Source: Bacteroidota bacterium (GTDB taxonomy: Bacteria; Bacteroidota; Bacteroidia; Sphingobacteriales; Sphingobacteriaceae). Taken from it: a DNA stretch of 33,325 nucleotides. The position numbers and the translations under genes were made by a program. Shown here one piece after another: positions 16,492-25,456 of the stretch. The stretch lies in NCBI GenBank assembly GCA_013286325.1, contig JABDFZ010000027.1, positions 1-33,325 of the forward strand, written 5' to 3'. The notes beneath the pieces are model-generated. The model did no database searches, had not been told where the DNA came from, and worked only from the letters and a program-made list of their open reading frames with translations. Numbering within the stretch: the stretch's first letter is position 1; every line of letters starts with the position of its first letter.

Positions 16492-19400
16492 TTAAAAAGT
16501 AACGTTAACACCAAAATTATAGGTAGCAAACAGCGGATAAACTTCATTATCGATACCCATGTTACCTACACCACCGCCGATTTCAGGCGTAAACCCATGA
16601 TATCCAAATATGTTTATGGCGTTTTGGGCATTAACATAAAATCTTATTTTTTGTACACCATACTTTTTTAAGGATACACCCGGTAAGGTATAACCCAGTT
16701 GCGCATTGCGCACCCTGAAATAAGCACCGCTTTCTACAAAAAACGAATTTGGTTTTGAATTATCGTTTGCACCGATATTTGCTGAAGGATAGGTATTTGA
16801 TGTACCGGCACCATGCCAGCGATGAGTGTAAAAGTCCTGTGTAAAGTTTTCATTACCAAAACGATCGCCAAGATTTGCATTGTACACATCAACATCAGCT
16901 ACACCCTGCATATCAATTGCCAGGTCAAATGCTTTATAAGTAAATGCTGTATTAAACCCGTAAGATATTTTTGGATTTGGATCGCCAAGCACTACGCGAT
17001 CGCGGGTATCAATTTGTTTATCGCCATTGATATCGGCATAAATAAAGTCACCTGGTTGGGCAGTTTTTTGATTTGAGGCAGCTACCTGGGCGGCAGTCTG
17101 GAACACGCCGGTAACTCTATAACCATAAAACTCGCCAATAGGCTCGCCTACAACTGTGCGGGTAGCTAAGTTACCATTGGCAATACCGTTACCACCAGAA
17201 TATATCGGGTTTTTACCGCTTTGTACAGTAAGTACTTTATTATGGTTTACACCTACATTACCGCTAATGGAATATGAAAAATCGTGGCTTGGCTGATCTT
17301 TCCAAGTTAATGAGAACTCAAAGCCCTTATTCTGAATAGTAGCCTGGTTGCCTATTATTGAACCACTGTTTGTACCAACAGAAGCAAGAATTGGAATAGC
17401 AAAAATAGCATCCTCTGTTTTCCTGTTGTAATAGTCAGCTTCAAGAGATAACTTGTTATTCAAGAATCCGGCTTCCAGGCCAAAGTCTGTTGCAACTGCT
17501 TTTTCCCATACTGTTATAGGTGGTACAACTGTATTTATGCTTGCTCCTTGTGTAGGAACTTGCGGATTACCGAAAATTGCAGTAAGGTATGGATCGGCAG
17601 ATACGGTTTGTTTTGAAGGATTTATTGGCACAACAGAGTTACCAACTCTACCCCAGCTTCCGCGAAGTTTTAAATTATCAAAAATATGCTGATCTTTCAT
17701 GAACGACTCGTTGGTTACTACCCAGCCAGCGCCTATTGATGGAAAATACCCATAAGCATTAGGATAGAACTGAGATGCACCATCGTGACGGATAGAAGCA
17801 TTCAACAGATATTTATCCTGGAAAGAGTAGTTTATACGTCCAAACTGCGATAAAGTACGGTTATGGATCTGTAAGGTTGGGTCAAATGTATAGGTAACCG
17901 GGGCGCCTGCAGGGAACGAGGTTATTAAATTCCCGCTACTCATATACGGTACGCCATCAGCATTTGCCTTTAATTGATATGATCTGTCGTTTTGAGCACT
18001 ATAACCAGCAAGGGCAGTTAATTTATGATCTTTATATTTATAGTCGTAAGTTAACGTGTTTTCCCAAATCCAGTTATGGGTTTCAGTATGTTCAACATTT
18101 AAATTGGTTTTTGTACTGTTTTGTGCGGCAGTAGCAGCAAAAATCGGTGTAAAGCCTCTTTCCTCTATCTGGCCAATATCTCCGCCGAAGCTTGTTCTGA
18201 ATTTCAGGTTTTTCAAGATAGAAAGATCAGCATGTACATCACCGGTTAAACGATGGTTAACAGTGCGGTGATTCGTAAAATCCAGGGTAGCTTCAGGGTT
18301 AAAGTTATTGCCGCTTCCTGTGCCGTAATCGGCAGGATCGCCGTATTTACCGTCGTTATAAAACACAGGCAAGGTTGGCGAAGCAGCATATAACTGGTGG
18401 AATATACCACCCGGAATATCTTTTGAATAGCTATATACACCGTTGGCAGTATAACCAATCTTCAAGATTTTTGCAACCGTGAAATCATTTGAAGCGTGCA
18501 GCGTGTACCGTTGGTAGTTATTATTACGTACCAAACCGTCCTGATCAAGGTAGCCGAATGAAAAATCGTAAGTTGTTTTTTCGGTACCTCCACTCAATGA
18601 AACCTGATGATTGGTTACAAAAGCGTTTCTTAGTATCTGCCCATACCAGTCTGTTCCTTTTCCATAACTGTTAGGATCGGCAAATACCGGGGGATGCTGA
18701 TCATCCGGACCGGCGTTATGATTATTGTAAGTTACCAGCTCATTAACAGCGGTAGCATATTCATTAGCATTAGCCATTTTAACCTGGTTAGTAGCTGATT
18801 GCCAGCCTGCATAACCATTGTAATTAATAACAGGTTTGCCCCTTACACCATGTTTTGTGGTGATAAGCACTACGCCGTTAGCGGCACGGATACCATAAAT
18901 AGCGGTGCTTGATGCATCTTTTAGTATAGTAACGTTTTCAATGTCGTTATTATTTAAAAAGCTGATATCGCTGTACCAGGTTCCGTCAACAACAAATAAC
19001 GGGCTTACGTTACCGTATACGGTGCCTAAACCGCGGATACTGATTTGTGGTGACGAACCGGGTGTACCATTGTTTGTAATGGTTACGCCCGAAACCTTAC
19101 CTTGTAAAGCACTTAAAGGATTGGTTGAAGCCTGTTTTGAAATTTCAGTGCCTTTTACTGAAGATACCGAGCCGGTATTATCAACTTTACGTTGTGTGCC
19201 GTAACCAATAACAACAACCTGTTGCAATTCGCTGGCTTTAGCAAGCATTTTAACATCTATATTAGTATTGCCTCCAACAGGAATTTCCTGGGTGGCATAA
19301 CCTATATAGGTAAATGTTAGTGTAGCGGTAGATGGTGCAGTTAATGAGTATGCTCCATTTACATCGGTTTGAGTACCATTGGATGTCCCTTTTACTGACA

Positions 19401-19536
19401 CGCTAACACCGATAAGTGTTTCGCCGGTAGTTGCATCAGTAACCTTACCTTTTATGGTAGCGTTTTGTGCAAATGCAGTATTAATAAAAAGGAAACATAA
19501 TAGCACTAACCCTGAGATTGTAAAAATTCTCTTCAT
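16492..19536 (-). CDS. susC: SusC/RagA family TonB-linked outer-membrane transporter
   Basis: 1014 aa. A signal peptide (about 1-23, ending NTAFAQ) is followed by the carboxypeptidase-like domain (about 25-100, IKGKVTDATTGETLIGVSVS). A TonB-box-like VVVIGYGTQRK comes next, then the plug (about 120-225) with SISIRGLG-type residues (ISIRGLGTVYG, FVVDGTWYSD, ILKDASSTAIYGIRAANGVV), and then a long beta-barrel ending YNFGVNVTF. There is no N-terminal STN signalling domain, so control by an anti-sigma/ECF pair is unlikely; the SusR-like gene directly upstream is the probable regulator. It imports oligosaccharides made at the surface by the PUL enzymes. Confidence 0.96.
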   Translation of the reverse strand: MKRIFTISGLVLLCFLFINTAFAQNATIKGKVTDATTGETLIGVSVSVKGTSNGTQTDVNGAYSLTAPSTATLTFTYIGYATQEIPVGGNTNIDVKMLAKASELQQVVVIGYGTQRKVDNTGSVSSVKGTEISKQASTNPLSALQGKVSGVTITNNGTPGSSPQISIRGLGTVYGNVSPLFVVDGTWYSDISFLNNNDIENVTILKDASSTAIYGIRAANGVVLITTKHGVRGKPVINYNGYAGWQSATNQVKMANANEYATAVNELVTYNNHNAGPDDQHPPVFADPNSYGKGTDWYGQILRNAFVTNHQVSLSGGTEKTTYDFSFGYLDQDGLVRNNNYQRYTLHASNDFTVAKILKIGYTANGVYSYSKDIPGGIFHQLYAASPTLPVFYNDGKYGDPADYGTGSGNNFNPEATLDFTNHRTVNHRLTGDVHADLSILKNLKFRTSFGGDIGQIEERGFTPIFAATAAQNSTKTNLNVEHTETHNWIWENTLTYDYKYKDHKLTALAGYSAQNDRSYQLKANADGVPYMSSGNLITSFPAGAPVTYTFDPTLQIHNRTLSQFGRINYSFQDKYLLNASIRHDGASQFYPNAYGYFPSIGAGWVVTNESFMKDQHIFDNLKLRGSWGRVGNSVVPINPSKQTVSADPYLTAIFGNPQVPTQGASINTVVPPITVWEKAVATDFGLEAGFLNNKLSLEADYYNRKTEDAIFAIPILASVGTNSGSIIGNQATIQNKGFEFSLTWKDQPSHDFSYSISGNVGVNHNKVLTVQSGKNPIYSGGNGIANGNLATRTVVGEPIGEFYGYRVTGVFQTAAQVAASNQKTAQPGDFIYADINGDKQIDTRDRVVLGDPNPKISYGFNTAFTYKAFDLAIDMQGVADVDVYNANLGDRFGNENFTQDFYTHRWHGAGTSNTYPSANIGANDNSKPNSFFVESGAYFRVRNAQLGYTLPGVSLKKYGVQKIRFYVNAQNAINIFGYHGFTPEIGGGVGNMGIDNEVYPLFATYNFGVNVTF

Positions 19537-19670
19537 AGTTGTTAATTAAAAAATTTAAGAAAGCGGGTTAAATAAATTGGTTTTTCGTAATTCGAAATTG
19601 GTGAGATAATACAGTTTAAACAAAAAATATAACTCTACATTATTACATCACTTACAAAAACACTTTCTCA

Positions 19671-19736
19671 TGTAAATTGAGATACTATTGTAAATTGTTA
19701 ATAATCAAATTATTATAATTAGTTAGTGTAAACAAT
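19671..19736. promoter_or_regulatory. TGTAAATTG direct repeats upstream of susC
   Basis: TGTAAATTG occurs at 19671-19679 and 19689-19697 (18 bp apart), with a related TGTAAACAAT at 19727-19736, all in the 267 bp gap between susC and its regulator. This AT-rich gap has no gene. The repeats are plausible binding sites for the PUL regulator, but the distance of about 135-200 bp from the susC start makes this tentative. Confidence 0.35.
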
Positions 19737-19803
19737 ACATACTACAAAGCAGCATTGAGTACTACTACAATGAAAATATGGTATGAGAGGTAATGATGTA
19801 GTG

Positions 19804-22695
19804 TTAAAGCTCGATGAGAAACTCAGTTAAATTTTTATCGTGACCGAGGTTTAGCTTTTTACGCAGGCGGTAGCGGCGAATCTCCACCCCCCGTAGTGAA
19901 ATATTGAGCAGTGATGCCATTTCTTTACTGCTCATATTCATGCGCAGGTAGGCACATAATTTAAGGTCGTTTGGTACAAGGTCGGGATGATCGGATTTTA
20001 GTTTTTTGAAGAAGTTTTCGTGGGCTTCATTAAAGCTGCTTTCAAATATGTTCCAATCGCGCTCGTCATTCATACCCTCATCAATAACTTTCTGAATACG
20101 GCGCAGTTGCTCATCAGCCAACTGTTTGCCCGAGCTATCCTTAAGATGGCTCATTTCGTCGCTTATTTTTTGCAGCAATTCATTCTTATAAACAATGTTC
20201 ATTGCCGAATTTGCCAGTTCGCGGCTTTTACTTGCCAAATCGGCCTGTAGTTGTTCGTTTTTAATTTTTACAATCTGCTGCTCATTAATAATAGCTTCCT
20301 GCTTCAAAAATTCTTCTTTCTCTTTCTGCAGTTTTTCGTGAATATGATGCTGATGTCTTTTCAGTTTTAGCTGATAGTATCTCCTCGCTAAAATATAAGC
20401 CAGTACAATAAGCAGCATATAGCATAATACAGCAATTTTACCTGCATACCACGGGGCAAGAACTGTAAAACTTAGTGTAGTTACAGGCGAGATGTTCTCT
20501 TCGTTTACCTTCGCCCTCACTTTAAAGCTATAAGTGCCCTGGTTAAGGTTGGTAAATTCCTTTTGGGTTTGAGTTCCCCAATCGCTCCATTGTTTTGAAT
20601 AACCGTCAAGGTAATATTGAAACCTTACCTTTTCCTGCCTGTAAAATGGCAGGGAATACGAAATGCGGATATTGTTTTGACTGTAAGGTATCTCTATATC
20701 ATTCTGGTCGCCATTATCGGTTATTGGGGTTATCCTGTCGGTAATGTTTTCTATGCGCCTAACCAATACTTTAGGCAGCTTGGTTTGGTTTTGCTGCAAG
20801 GCATCCTCATCATTTAATATCACAAAGCCATCGTCAACACTGATCAAGTAAATGGAGCTGTTAATGCGGCTGATGTTTTCATAATCCTGCACCATACGCC
20901 CGTCAAGTATATTAAAGCGGTTAGAATCTATACTTAGTTTGCCCGGAGTTGAAAGATCAGCCAATGCTACACGGCCATGATTTATAAACCAGTATTTTTT
21001 TCCAAGCGCAGGTATTATTTTGTTGGATGATGCAAACGTCCCCAGTTTTTTATTCAATTGCTGATATTTTGAAAAACGGTCGCTTATGTCGTCATAAACA
21101 TAAAAACCAGAATCGGACGAGAATACAATGCGGTTATCGAGGTTAAACACATTTATGTTGTAGCTCCCTGGCAATCCATACCGTTTATCATAATACCTGA
21201 TTGAAGTAGCCTTTTTCAAATCAGCACCCAAAGTAACCCGATATATACCTTTGTAAGCATGACTTACCCAGATCTGCCCTTTATTATCCTGCTCCACATA
21301 GCGCGACGGTTCGCCAAAACCATCTACTTTATGATCGAAGATCCAGTTGCCTGCACTATCTTTCCGATAAATGATTAGCCCGGTGTAAGTACCCTGGATG
21401 AGCTGATTAGCGTTCAGCTTTTTTATCGTCCATCCACCGCTTATGCCCGTTATCTTTGATATGTTGCTGCCGTTAACCTGGAAAGTACCCGAATTATGTC
21501 CGCAAAGCAGGCGCCCATCCTGCAAGGATAATTCCCAGACCTGTCCCTGCGAGCCGGGGATCAACTGAAAATCAAAAGACTGAAAGAGCCTTTTACTGCC
21601 ATTTTCAATCCAATCACTATAGAATAATCCCTGATTAGTGCCGAGATATATCTTATTATTAAAAATGATGCTTGAATAAACCGTCCCGAAGCGGCCGCTT
21701 TTATCGAAATAAAAATACAACGGAGAGTTCACTTCAATCCGGTCGATCCCATTATCTAATCCAGCCCAAAGGTTTTGTTCGGTATCAATAAATAAGCTCA
21801 ACACAGTATTATTTTGCAACCCACTCGATTTATTGATATGCTGCACTACATTGCCAGCTGTATCAATTATTATAACTCCGTTTAATATAGTGCCATAGGC
21901 TATGTATTTGCCCAAAAGCAATACGCCATTATTAAGCTGATAGGTTTTTAAAAAATCGTTAGCCTGGTTACCCCACTCTTTAATTTGCTTATCATCATAT
22001 ATAAACAAGCCATTACGGGCCGTGCCGATTAAAAACCTGTTATTAGGAAGCGGCAGTATGGATAAAACTCCGCTGTTACCCATTTTGTCGCTTCCATTAA
22101 TATATTCGAGCTTGTTATTTTTAAGCTCAAACAAGCCTTTATTAACCTGCTCAACAAAATATCGCTTACCCGTTTTAAACAAAAACAAAAAAGGGTTTGG
22201 GCCTTTTACTACATTGATTTTCCCTTGCCTAAAAATGTAAATAGAGCCGAATGATTGAAAAGTGATCTGGTCTTTATCGATGTATATTTTCCATACCTCT
22301 TCGTTAATGGGTTGGTATTGTTTGGGCACCAGTTGCGTGAGTGAGTGGTATTTTAGTACCCCCATTTTGTTATTTTCCCAATACCCGAACTCCCCGAAAC
22401 CACCGGAATAAACTTTGCCATTTCCGTCGGCAGCTACCGAGCGCACGATGAGTCCGTTTGGCATAGGGTATGATTGCCAGTATTTGCCATCGAAAGTGAG
22501 CAAGCCACCGGAGTTGCCAAAATACATAATGCCGTGCTCATCGCGGGTTACAGACCAGTTTTGATTGCCCGACTGATATAAAGCCTTGGTATAATTTTGC
22601 ACATAGGGCACGCCAATGCTTTTAATGTCGGCAGCATAGGTGTACCCAATATTTATAAACAGGATATATGCAAAAATTAAAATTGCTTTACGCAT
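19804..22695 (-). CDS. SusR-like membrane-spanning transcriptional regulator (Reg_prop/Y_Y_Y/LuxR HTH)
   Basis: 963 aa from the ATG at 22695. An in-frame start at 22779 would add 28 residues ahead of a clear signal peptide (MRKAILIFAYILFINIGYTY) and run through a hairpin repeat, so it is rejected. The periplasmic part is a double beta-propeller of Reg_prop repeats (about 40-650; VTRDEHGIMYFGNSGGLLTF, LFIDTEQNLWAGLDNGIDRI). A Y_Y_Y domain follows (VRFQYYLDGYSKQWSDWG, GTYSFKVRAKV). One helix lies at about 745-767 (AVLCYMLLIVLAYILA), then a cytoplasmic coiled coil and a C-terminal LuxR-type helix-turn-helix (MNMSSKEMASLLNISLRGVE). There is no kinase or receiver domain, so it is a one-protein sensor-regulator like SusR. 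It probably binds an oligosaccharide and switches on the PUL directly downstream. Confidence 0.92.
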   Translation of the reverse strand: MRKAILIFAYILFINIGYTYAADIKSIGVPYVQNYTKALYQSGNQNWSVTRDEHGIMYFGNSGGLLTFDGKYWQSYPMPNGLIVRSVAADGNGKVYSGGFGEFGYWENNKMGVLKYHSLTQLVPKQYQPINEEVWKIYIDKDQITFQSFGSIYIFRQGKINVVKGPNPFLFLFKTGKRYFVEQVNKGLFELKNNKLEYINGSDKMGNSGVLSILPLPNNRFLIGTARNGLFIYDDKQIKEWGNQANDFLKTYQLNNGVLLLGKYIAYGTILNGVIIIDTAGNVVQHINKSSGLQNNTVLSLFIDTEQNLWAGLDNGIDRIEVNSPLYFYFDKSGRFGTVYSSIIFNNKIYLGTNQGLFYSDWIENGSKRLFQSFDFQLIPGSQGQVWELSLQDGRLLCGHNSGTFQVNGSNISKITGISGGWTIKKLNANQLIQGTYTGLIIYRKDSAGNWIFDHKVDGFGEPSRYVEQDNKGQIWVSHAYKGIYRVTLGADLKKATSIRYYDKRYGLPGSYNINVFNLDNRIVFSSDSGFYVYDDISDRFSKYQQLNKKLGTFASSNKIIPALGKKYWFINHGRVALADLSTPGKLSIDSNRFNILDGRMVQDYENISRINSSIYLISVDDGFVILNDEDALQQNQTKLPKVLVRRIENITDRITPITDNGDQNDIEIPYSQNNIRISYSLPFYRQEKVRFQYYLDGYSKQWSDWGTQTQKEFTNLNQGTYSFKVRAKVNEENISPVTTLSFTVLAPWYAGKIAVLCYMLLIVLAYILARRYYQLKLKRHQHHIHEKLQKEKEEFLKQEAIINEQQIVKIKNEQLQADLASKSRELANSAMNIVYKNELLQKISDEMSHLKDSSGKQLADEQLRRIQKVIDEGMNDERDWNIFESSFNEAHENFFKKLKSDHPDLVPNDLKLCAYLRMNMSSKEMASLLNISLRGVEIRRYRLRKKLNLGHDKNLTEFLIEL

Positions 22696-22712
22696 TGGCT
22701 TATAAAAAACAA

Positions 22713-22732
22713 AGACACAAGATATCGTGTCT
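22713..22732. repeat. Short GACACAA palindromic repeat, first copy
   Basis: AGACACAAGATATCGTGTCT, an imperfect palindrome. It lies 18 nt upstream of the regulator start and is followed by CTACG, as is the second copy at 22771. Confidence 0.6.
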
Positions 22733-22770
22733 CTACGAAAATACGGTTTGAAATTGAATAACCTAAAAAT

Positions 22771-22792
22771 GAGACACAAAGTATTGTGTCTC
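22771..22792. repeat. Short GAGACACAA hairpin, second copy, just after trhO
   Basis: GAGACACAA-AGTA-TTGTGTCTC is a perfect 9 bp stem with a 4 nt loop, a few bases beyond the trhO stop codon on its coding strand. It is a diverged copy of 22713-22732. No strong T-run follows on the minus strand, so REP-like repeat is a better call than terminator. Confidence 0.65.
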
Positions 22793-22797
22793 TACGG

Positions 22798-23754
22798 CTA
22801 TTCGGAAAGAACCTTTGTTTTTTTGGCGGTATTTACCGGTTGAGGAATCTTTACGTAATAGCCTGTACCATCATAAACCCTTTTACGTGGATGTTCTTTG
22901 CAGGCATCGCTGCAGCAACCTTCCATTTTTTCGCCGCACTCATCGCATTGAGTAAAATGTTCATTACATTCAGGGTTGGCGCAGTTAATCATCTTTGGGG
23001 TTACCTTACCGCAATTAAAGCAGGTTGAAATTACTACAGGATTTACGCTGTTTACATCAACCGAGAGGCGGTTATCGAACACATAGCACTTACCATCAAA
23101 ATCTTCGCCGCCTGCTTCTTTACCATATTTTATAATACCGCCATGCAGCTGATAAACATCATTAAAGCCTTCGTGCAATAACAAGGCAGAAGCTTTTTCG
23201 CATTTAATACCACCAGTACAATAGGTAACTACCTTTTTATCCTTATACTGAGCCAGCTCATTGATCATTGCGGGGAAGTCCCTGAAATTCTCTATATCAA
23301 GCGTTATTGCATTTTTAAACTTGCCCAGGTTATGCTCATAGTTGGAGCGTACATCCAATATCACCACATCTTCGGCATCTTTCATTGCCAAAAATTCCTT
23401 TGGCTCCAGATGCTTACCTGTTTTCTGTTGTGGGTTGATAATATTCGGGTCGCGGAGGCCTGAATGCACAATTTCGGTTTTGTAACGAACGTGCATTTTT
23501 ACAAATGATGGGGTATCGACCTCATCAATCTTAAAATCAATATCTGCAAAGCGCGGATCTGCGTGAACAGTGTCCATATAGATTTTACAGGCTTCCGGCG
23601 AACCTGAAACAGTGCCGTTCAATCCCTCTTCGGCCACAATAATACGACCGGCTAAACCTAAGCTTTTACAGAATTTTAAATGATCGGCAGCAAATTGCTC
23701 CGCATCGGCTATTGTTGAATAACAATAGTAAAGTAGTGTATTATATTTTGCCAT
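22798..23754 (-). CDS. trhO: tRNA uridine(34) hydroxylase TrhO (rhodanese-like, UPF0176)
   Basis: 318 aa from the ATG at 23754 (MAKYNTLLYYC); an ATG nine bases earlier (23763) is also possible. TrhO makes 5-hydroxyuridine at tRNA position 34 in an oxygen-dependent reaction in the cytoplasm. An N-terminal acylphosphatase-like domain (GRIIVAEEGLNGTVSGSPEA) precedes the rhodanese domain (VVILDVRSNYEHNLGKFKNA). The active loop YCTGGIKCEKA carries the expected catalytic Cys179 and a second Cys185. A C-terminal Cys-rich part (CFNCGKVT, CANPECNEHF, CDECGEKMEGCC) looks like a metal-binding module. The gene is divergent from kbl; an exact TATCTTTG -7 box lies at 23796-23803. Confidence 0.93.
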   Translation of the reverse strand: MAKYNTLLYYCYSTIADAEQFAADHLKFCKSLGLAGRIIVAEEGLNGTVSGSPEACKIYMDTVHADPRFADIDFKIDEVDTPSFVKMHVRYKTEIVHSGLRDPNIINPQQKTGKHLEPKEFLAMKDAEDVVILDVRSNYEHNLGKFKNAITLDIENFRDFPAMINELAQYKDKKVVTYCTGGIKCEKASALLLHEGFNDVYQLHGGIIKYGKEAGGEDFDGKCYVFDNRLSVDVNSVNPVVISTCFNCGKVTPKMINCANPECNEHFTQCDECGEKMEGCCSDACKEHPRKRVYDGTGYYVKIPQPVNTAKKTKVLSE

Positions 23755-23795
23755 AACATTCATTGATACTGCTGCAAACAGTGTGAAATGAGGCG

Positions 23796-23803
23796 CAAAG
23801 ATA
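23796..23803 (-). promoter_or_regulatory. Putative -7 promoter element of trhO
   Basis: The minus strand reads TATCTTTG, an exact match to the Bacteroidota TAnnTTTG element, 42 nt from the ATG. About 20 bp upstream there is only a weak -33-like CTTTTAC. Confidence 0.6.
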
Positions 23804-23838
23804 AGGTTTTGAGCTGAAAGGTAAAAGGTTTTGAAGTC

Positions 23839-23913
23839 GGAATGCGAAATGTCGATTGCGGAAGTATTAGAAGCAATATGTTTTTACATTCCGCACTCGA
23901 CATTTCGCACTCC
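23839..23913. repeat. Long hairpin repeat (25 bp arms) between divergent trhO and kbl promoters, copy C
   Basis: 23839-23863 and 23889-23913 are inverted copies matching at 23 of 25 positions, with a 25 nt loop. The arms (GCGAAATGTCGATTGCGGAA) resemble the second half of repeat copy B (8671-8745). GAAGTCGGAAT at the left edge matches copies A and D. It lies between two divergent -7 boxes and so is not a terminator. Confidence 0.8.
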
Positions 23914-23931
23914 GCATTTAAATTAATTCCC

Positions 23932-23939
23932 TAATTTTG
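23932..23939 (+). promoter_or_regulatory. Putative -7 promoter element of kbl
   Basis: TAATTTTG exactly fits TAnnTTTG and lies 21 nt before the ATG at 23961. A near-match TTTC at about 23903-23906 could serve as the -33 element, although its spacing is slightly long. This placement argues against a TTG start at 23937, which falls inside the box. Confidence 0.65.
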
Positions 23940-23960
23940 CCCACTCAAAACCAATACACT

Positions 23961-25151
23961 ATGTATAATACACTGAAACCTGTATTGCAACAGGAACTTA
24001 CCGATATTGAAAATGCAGGTCTTTATAAACGCGAAAGAATTATAACATCTCCGCAGGGTGCTGATATTACTGTGCAGGGTGGTAAAGAAGTTATAAATTT
24101 TTGTGCCAATAACTATCTGGGCCTGTCAAACAACCCGAAAGTTATCGCGGCAGCAAAAGCGGCAATGGATACGCATGGTTACGGATTATCATCCGTAAGG
24201 TTTATTTGCGGTACACAAGATATACATAAAGAACTTGAAAAAAAGATAGCTGAGTTTTTAGGAACTGAGGACACTATTTTATATGCAGCCGCATTTGATG
24301 CCAATGGCGGTGTTTTTGAACCCTTGTTTAACGAGCAGGATGCCATTATATCTGACGAGCTAAACCACGCTTCAATTATCGACGGTGTGCGCTTATGCAA
24401 AGCCCAGCGTCAGCGTTATAAGCATGATGATATGGCTGATCTGGAAGAAAAACTTAAGGCTACTGCAGATTGCCGTCACCGGATAATTGTTACCGATGGC
24501 GCTTTCAGCATGGATGGCACTATTGCACAGCTTGATAAAATTTGCGCCCTGGCAGAACAATACAATGCTTTGGTGATGATTGATGAGAGCCATTGCTCCG
24601 GCTTTATGGGCAAGACCGGGAGAGGCACCCATGAACATCATGGTGTGATGGGTAAAATTGATATTATTACGGGTACATTAGGTAAGGCTTTGGGCGGTGC
24701 GTCTGGTGGTTTTACATCTGGCTGTAAAGAAATTATCGATATGCTTCGCCAGCGTTCGAGGCCATATTTATTCAGTAATACCCTTGCACCTTCCATAACA
24801 GGGGCTTCAATTGCAGTATTAGATATGCTGAGCGAAACCACCAATCTGCGCGACAAATTGGAAAGCAATACACAATATTTCCGCCAGAAAATGACAGAGG
24901 CCGGTTTTGATATCAAGCCGGGTGTACACCCAATTGTGCCTGTTATGCTATATGAGGCCAAGCTGGCACAGGAATTTGCAGCAAAAATGCTGGAAGAAGG
25001 TATTTATGTGATTGGTTTTTATTACCCGGTAGTTCCACAAGGGAAAGCACGTATCAGGGTGCAGATCTCAGCAGCACATGAAACTGAACATCTTGACAAG
25101 GCTATTGCAGCATTTACCAAGGTTGGGAAAGAATTGGGAGTGATAAAATAA
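23961..25151 (+). CDS. kbl: Glycine C-acetyltransferase (2-amino-3-ketobutyrate CoA ligase)
   Basis: 396 aa, matching the usual Kbl length of about 398. It is a PLP enzyme of the alpha-oxoamine synthase family that converts 2-amino-3-ketobutyrate and CoA to glycine and acetyl-CoA in threonine breakdown. Visible motifs are [40 protein letters not shown] (substrate-binding region), [30 protein letters not shown] and the PLP lysine loop [14 protein letters not shown] with Lys242. The SSVRFICGT and HCSGFMG signatures fit Kbl better than BioF or ALA synthase, which share the fold. No threonine dehydrogenase gene is in the window. The TAA stop overlaps by one base a palindrome of the downstream toxin-antitoxin promoter. 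Confidence 0.94.
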   Translation: MYNTLKPVLQQELTDIENAGLYKRERIITSPQGADITVQGGKEVINFCANNYLGLSNNPKVIAAAKAAMDTHGYGLSSVRFICGTQDIHKELEKKIAEFLGTEDTILYAAAFDANGGVFEPLFNEQDAIISDELNHASIIDGVRLCKAQRQRYKHDDMADLEEKLKATADCRHRIIVTDGAFSMDGTIAQLDKICALAEQYNALVMIDESHCSGFMGKTGRGTHEHHGVMGKIDIITGTLGKALGGASGGFTSGCKEIIDMLRQRSRPYLFSNTLAPSITGASIAVLDMLSETTNLRDKLESNTQYFRQKMTEAGFDIKPGVHPIVPVMLYEAKLAQEFAAKMLEEGIYVIGFYYPVVPQGKARIRVQISAAHETEHLDKAIAAFTKVGKELGVIK

Positions 25152-25182
25152 TACGTATAGATTTCTTATATTTGTACGTACA
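25151..25182 (+). promoter_or_regulatory. Two-box TACGTA operator and promoter of the toxin-antitoxin pair
   Basis: Two palindromes, ATACGTAT (25151-25158) and TGTACGTACA (25173-25182), have centres 23 bp apart. They flank and overlap an exact -7 box TATATTTG (25167-25174), 21 nt before the antitoxin ATG. Twin boxes about two helical turns apart around the core promoter are what autoregulation by a dimeric antitoxin would need. Confidence 0.7.
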
Positions 25183-25195
25183 TATCTTCAATAAT

Positions 25196-25456
25196 ATGAA
25201 ATTGACCTTAAATATTGAACCAGGATTAATAAGTCGGATCAAAGAAGTTGCAAAAAAAAGAAACACAAGCGTTTCGAAAATTGCAGAAAACATCTTCAAA
25301 AAAGAAATTGAAAGTGATGGGGAACCTTTTAGGATGAAAAGTATGGATGAATTATCTGATTGGGTTAAAGCATTTACCATTTCAAAGGATCCGATTCCTG
25401 ATTTCGATCATAAAGCTGAATACCATAAGCATTTAGATGAAAAGTACGACTTGTGA
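25196..25456 (+). CDS. DUF6364-like antitoxin (ribbon-helix-helix type)
   Basis: 86 aa from the ATG at 25196; an in-frame TTG at 25172 lies inside the -7 box and is rejected. The N-terminus MKLTLNIEPGLISRIKEVAK has a short beta strand, then two helices with a turn (KKRNTSVSKIAENIFKKEIE). This is the ribbon-helix-helix layout of antitoxins that pair with PIN toxins. The C-terminal half is acidic and Trp/His-containing (DELSDWVKAF, DFDHKAEYHKHLDEKYDL), as expected of the toxin-neutralising tail. Its stop overlaps the toxin start as GTGA. It likely represses its own promoter through the twin palindromes at 25151-25182 and neutralises the PIN protein. The family name is from recall of similar proteins. 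Confidence 0.8.
   Translation: MKLTLNIEPGLISRIKEVAKKRNTSVSKIAENIFKKEIESDGEPFRMKSMDELSDWVKAFTISKDPIPDFDHKAEYHKHLDEKYDL

Noticed and set aside
22696..22779. Longer start for the SusR-like regulator
   Set aside because: The extension is translated repeat and spacer DNA in front of a clear signal peptide starting at 22695.
23937..23960. TTG start adding eight residues to kbl
   Set aside because: The codon overlaps the exact TAATTTTG -7 box, so it should not be in the transcript.
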